Made by a program: the position numbers and the translations under genes. The notes under the pieces were generated by a model that had not been told where the DNA came from, made no database searches, and worked only from the letters and a program-made list of their open reading frames with translations. A stretch of DNA of 64,000 bases. Source: Chloroflexota bacterium. GTDB taxonomy: Bacteria > Chloroflexota > Dormibacteria > Dormibacterales > Dormibacteraceae. Positions within the stretch are counted from its first letter, which is position 1. Each line of letters begins with the position of its first letter. The stretch covers positions 24,297 through 88,296 of the forward strand of contig VBGR01000044.1 in the NCBI GenBank assembly GCA_005880695.1. Direction: 5' to 3'. Below are positions 62,301 through 64,000 of this stretch, one piece after another.

Positions 62301-63095
62301 ATGCGAGCACTGGTACTGGGAGGCGCCGGCTTCATTGGCACGGCAGCCTGCAAGGAACTCATGCGGCGGGGCGTTGAGACCATCGCCGCGGGGCGGAAGG
62401 ACCGCCCCTACGGGACCTTCACGAGCTATCGCCAGGTCGACCGGACTGACCTCGAGGGACTGCGCGGAGTGCTCGACGAGGTGCGGCCTGACCTCCTCCT
62501 CGATCTCGCGGCCGGACATGTGGACGAGATCGAAGGCACCGCCCGGATCTTCGACGGTGAGCGCTACGTGCTGGTCTCCTGCGACGACCACCCCGGGCGG
62601 CTCACGATCCATCCACACGCGGTGCTGGGCGCCGGCGACCCCACGCTGCGGATCGCTGCCTACATCCAGCGCGTCGAGGACGGTGGGCCTGTCTTGCTGC
62701 CGCTGGAGACATATAAGCGTCCGGCGGGACTGGCCTGGGCCCGGGACGTCGGTTACGCGTGCGCGCTCGCCTGCGACCTCCACCGCGATGTTCACGGGTC
62801 CTATGACGTGGCGTTCGCAGGGGTGTCGCTGGAGGATCTGGTCCTGGCGATCGGGCAGGCGGTCGGGATGCAGGTGGAGCTGATTCCGGTGCCGCGGGCG
62901 GAGCTGCCGCCGGGTGCCAGTCCATACGAGCCGACCGACCTGGACGGCGAGCGCATCAGGCAGGACCTGGGCTTCGAGCCGTCCGCGCTCGAGGACTGCC
63001 TGGCCGAGGTCCTGGCCTGGTACCGGACCGTCCGCCCAAGCCATCCCGGATACGCGGACCGGGCCGAGGAGCTGAAGCTTGCCGCACGTCGCTGA
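62301..63095 (+). CDS. NAD-dependent epimerase/dehydratase-like protein
   Basis: 264 aa. Rossmann opening ALVLGGAGFIGTAACKEL, then a shortened core: no YxxxK motif is evident, and the middle is replaced by LLLDLAAGHVDEIEGTARIF and VLVSCDDHPGRLTIHP. ARDVGYACALACDLH and the C-terminal AEVLAWYRTV match atypical SDRs. A redox or binding role without the standard catalytic pair is likely. Overlaps the next gene by 17 bp. Confidence 0.75.
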   Translation: MRALVLGGAGFIGTAACKELMRRGVETIAAGRKDRPYGTFTSYRQVDRTDLEGLRGVLDEVRPDLLLDLAAGHVDEIEGTARIFDGERYVLVSCDDHPGRLTIHPHAVLGAGDPTLRIAAYIQRVEDGGPVLLPLETYKRPAGLAWARDVGYACALACDLHRDVHGSYDVAFAGVSLEDLVLAIGQAVGMQVELIPVPRAELPPGASPYEPTDLDGERIRQDLGFEPSALEDCLAEVLAWYRTVRPSHPGYADRAEELKLAARR

Positions 63096-63726
63096 CGTCG
63101 ATACCGTCGTCTTCGACGCCTACGGGACGCTCTTCGACATCGAGGACGAGAACTGGGCGCCGGCCGACGTCGTCCGGACGATGCGCAGAAAGCAGCTCGA
63201 GTACACCTGGCTCCTGAGCCTGATGGGCGACTATCAGGACTTTCCAACGCTGACCCGCCGCGCGATCGAGTACGCCAAGGCGCTCTACGACGAGTACAAC
63301 GTGGACGTCGAGAACGTGATGCGGCGATTGGTCCACCTGCAGGCCTTTCCCGACGTCGAGATTGGTCTGAAGCGCTTGGGAGACGGCCGCCGGCTTGCGA
63401 TCCTGAGCAACGGCCACCCGGACGACCTCGAACAGCTCTGCATCCACGCCGGGTTGCGAGCCAGGTTCGAGTGGCTCATCAGCGCGCACGAGGTCCGGAT
63501 CTACAAGCCGGCGCCGGCCGTCTACAGGCTCGCGCTGGAGCGCACGGGCACGCCGCGCGACCGCCTGCTCTTTGTCTCGGCCAACTCCTGGGACGTCGCA
63601 GGTGCCGGCGCGTCCGGCCTTCGCGCGGCCTGGGTGAACCGGACCGGCGATCCTCCGCAGCCAGTCGGCGGCGAGCCGGAGGTGGTGGTCAGAGACCTCG
63701 AAGAACTGGCGGCAGAGCTCGAGTAA
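63079..63726 (+). CDS. Haloacid dehalogenase type II-like HAD hydrolase
   Basis: 215 aa from TTG 63079. Motif I VVFDAYGTLFDIE with nucleophile Asp, motif II LAILSNGHPDDLE, Lys in RIYKPAPAVYRLAL, motif IV VSANSWDVAGAGASGL. The SNG and SxNxWD signatures are those of L-2-haloacid dehalogenases, which hydrolyse short 2-haloacids with inversion. Active-site Arg and hydrophobic pocket cannot be checked by eye. Confidence 0.85.
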   Translation: MPHVADVDTVVFDAYGTLFDIEDENWAPADVVRTMRRKQLEYTWLLSLMGDYQDFPTLTRRAIEYAKALYDEYNVDVENVMRRLVHLQAFPDVEIGLKRLGDGRRLAILSNGHPDDLEQLCIHAGLRARFEWLISAHEVRIYKPAPAVYRLALERTGTPRDRLLFVSANSWDVAGAGASGLRAAWVNRTGDPPQPVGGEPEVVVRDLEELAAELE

Positions 63727-63775
63727 TGCCACTCCTCAGCACGAGACGACCGCTCGGGAGCGCTTGTTCTTATCT

Positions 63776-63848
63776 GGAGCAGGCCACTCGGCCTGCCTGC
63801 CGCGCGCTGCGGCGCGCGTGTCTGTAAGGAAGGGCCTTTACGTTTTCT
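63776..63848 (+). repeat. Three-hairpin element, copy C1
   Basis: Plus strand, hairpins identical to B1 apart from flanks; the AACCGGG tail is absent (TTTTCTTCGG instead). Preceded by TTCTTATCT rather than a T-run. Confidence 0.9.
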
Positions 63849-63882
63849 TCGGACTTGAGGGCGGCTTGATCTGTCTTTATTT

Positions 63883-63961
63883 GGAGCAGGCCACTCGGCC
63901 TGCCTGCCGCGCGCTGCGGCGCGCGTGTCTGTAAGGAAGGGCCTTTACGTTCTTAACCGGG
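63883..63961 (+). repeat. Three-hairpin element, copy C2
   Basis: Plus strand, core identical to C1, with the full tail TTAACCGGG. Preceded by CTTTATTT. Confidence 0.9.
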
Positions 63962-64000
63962 TCCGACGGCGAGTGCCTTAGTCTCGGCGGTACGGCGGGT

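Larger units (their letters stand above)
63727..64000. other. Intergenic region holding repeat array C
   Basis: No gene seen up to the window edge. Two plus-strand copies of the three-hairpin element (C1, C2), 107 bp apart, followed by ~40 bp of unassigned sequence. The array may continue beyond the window. Confidence 0.85.

Noticed and set aside
44389..63961. CRISPR array
   Set aside because: The repeated unit is ~80 bp with internal hairpins, spacers are related to each other rather than unique, copy number is low, and no cas gene is present.
44389..63961. Short proteins encoded in the repeats (recurrent peptide ATRPACRALRRA)
   Set aside because: The peptide arises from the invariant hairpins read in one frame; start codons, lengths and frames differ between copies, and conservation follows base-pairing rather than codon position.

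Overview
The window is high-GC bacterial chromosome, densely packed, with many GTG/TTG starts and ATGA/GTGA stop-start overlaps. Menaquinone genes, an F420-type (LLM) enzyme domain, Flp pilins, a two-domain fatty acyl-CoA reductase beside a wax-ester synthase, a standalone RapZ C-terminal domain next to uvrC, and an ECF-type B12 importer together suggest a soil-type Terrabacterium (actinobacterial, Chloroflexota or Dormibacterota-like). The phylum is inference only. No rRNA, tRNA, transposase, integrase or phage gene was recognised.

Layout. 0-3.1 kb: exonuclease VII (xseAB) and a DUF2254 membrane protein. 3.1-7.6 kb: moaA, diverging from an acyl-CoA module (two crotonases, a thiolase) that runs into menG. 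7.6-12.9 kb: a six-gene minus-strand operon headed by a TetR regulator. It encodes a small prenyl-synthase-like protein, a YjbQ/polyprenyl-diphosphate-synthase fusion, an LLM-oxidoreductase/MenA-type prenyltransferase fusion, a CPBP membrane protease and a small membrane protein; this looks like a quinone side-chain module and is the most unusual gene set here. 13-14.6 kb: a cyclase-family hydrolase, a KDPG-type aldolase and two Flp pilins. 14.6-21.4 kb: 4-hydroxybenzoyl-CoA reductase (hcrBAC order on the map), a membrane protein and an IpdAB-like CoA-transferase pair. 21.5-25.7 kb: a three-gene phosphorelay/HD-GYP operon. 25.7-32.6 kb: crotonase, aldehyde dehydrogenase, lipoprotein, SCP2 protein, MBL hydrolase, DegV with a winged-helix regulator, MgtC and DUF151. 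32.6-38.6 kb: polA, mutM, PAP2, cutA, a PLP enzyme and a second PAP2. 38.6-44.3 kb: DUF1206, a permuted papain-like hydrolase, then a cobalamin riboswitch driving an ECF transporter whose last overlapping gene is moeA. 44.3-50.4 kb: hairpin repeat array A, a 5'-truncated uvrB, two PaaI thioesterases and uvrA. 50.5-56.1 kb: a wax-ester/storage-lipid cluster (WS/DGAT, SDR, alpha/beta hydrolase, fatty acyl-CoA reductase). 56.1-64 kb: array B, a two-component system, DUF4190, uvrC, the RapZ C-terminal domain, two HAD hydrolases, an epimerase-like protein and array C.

How it fits together. The acyl-CoA, CoA-transferase and 4-hydroxybenzoyl-CoA reductase genes point to aromatic/carboxylic acid degradation through CoA thioesters. 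moaA and moeA would supply the molybdenum cofactor that the reductase needs. Excess acyl-CoA could be stored as wax esters by the 51-56 kb cluster. uvrA, uvrB and uvrC are all present, but uvrB lacks its Walker A region.

The strongest non-gene signal is a family of eight copies of an ~80-bp element in three intergenic arrays. Each copy folds into three successive hairpins, and the first hairpin shows compensatory base changes between arrays.
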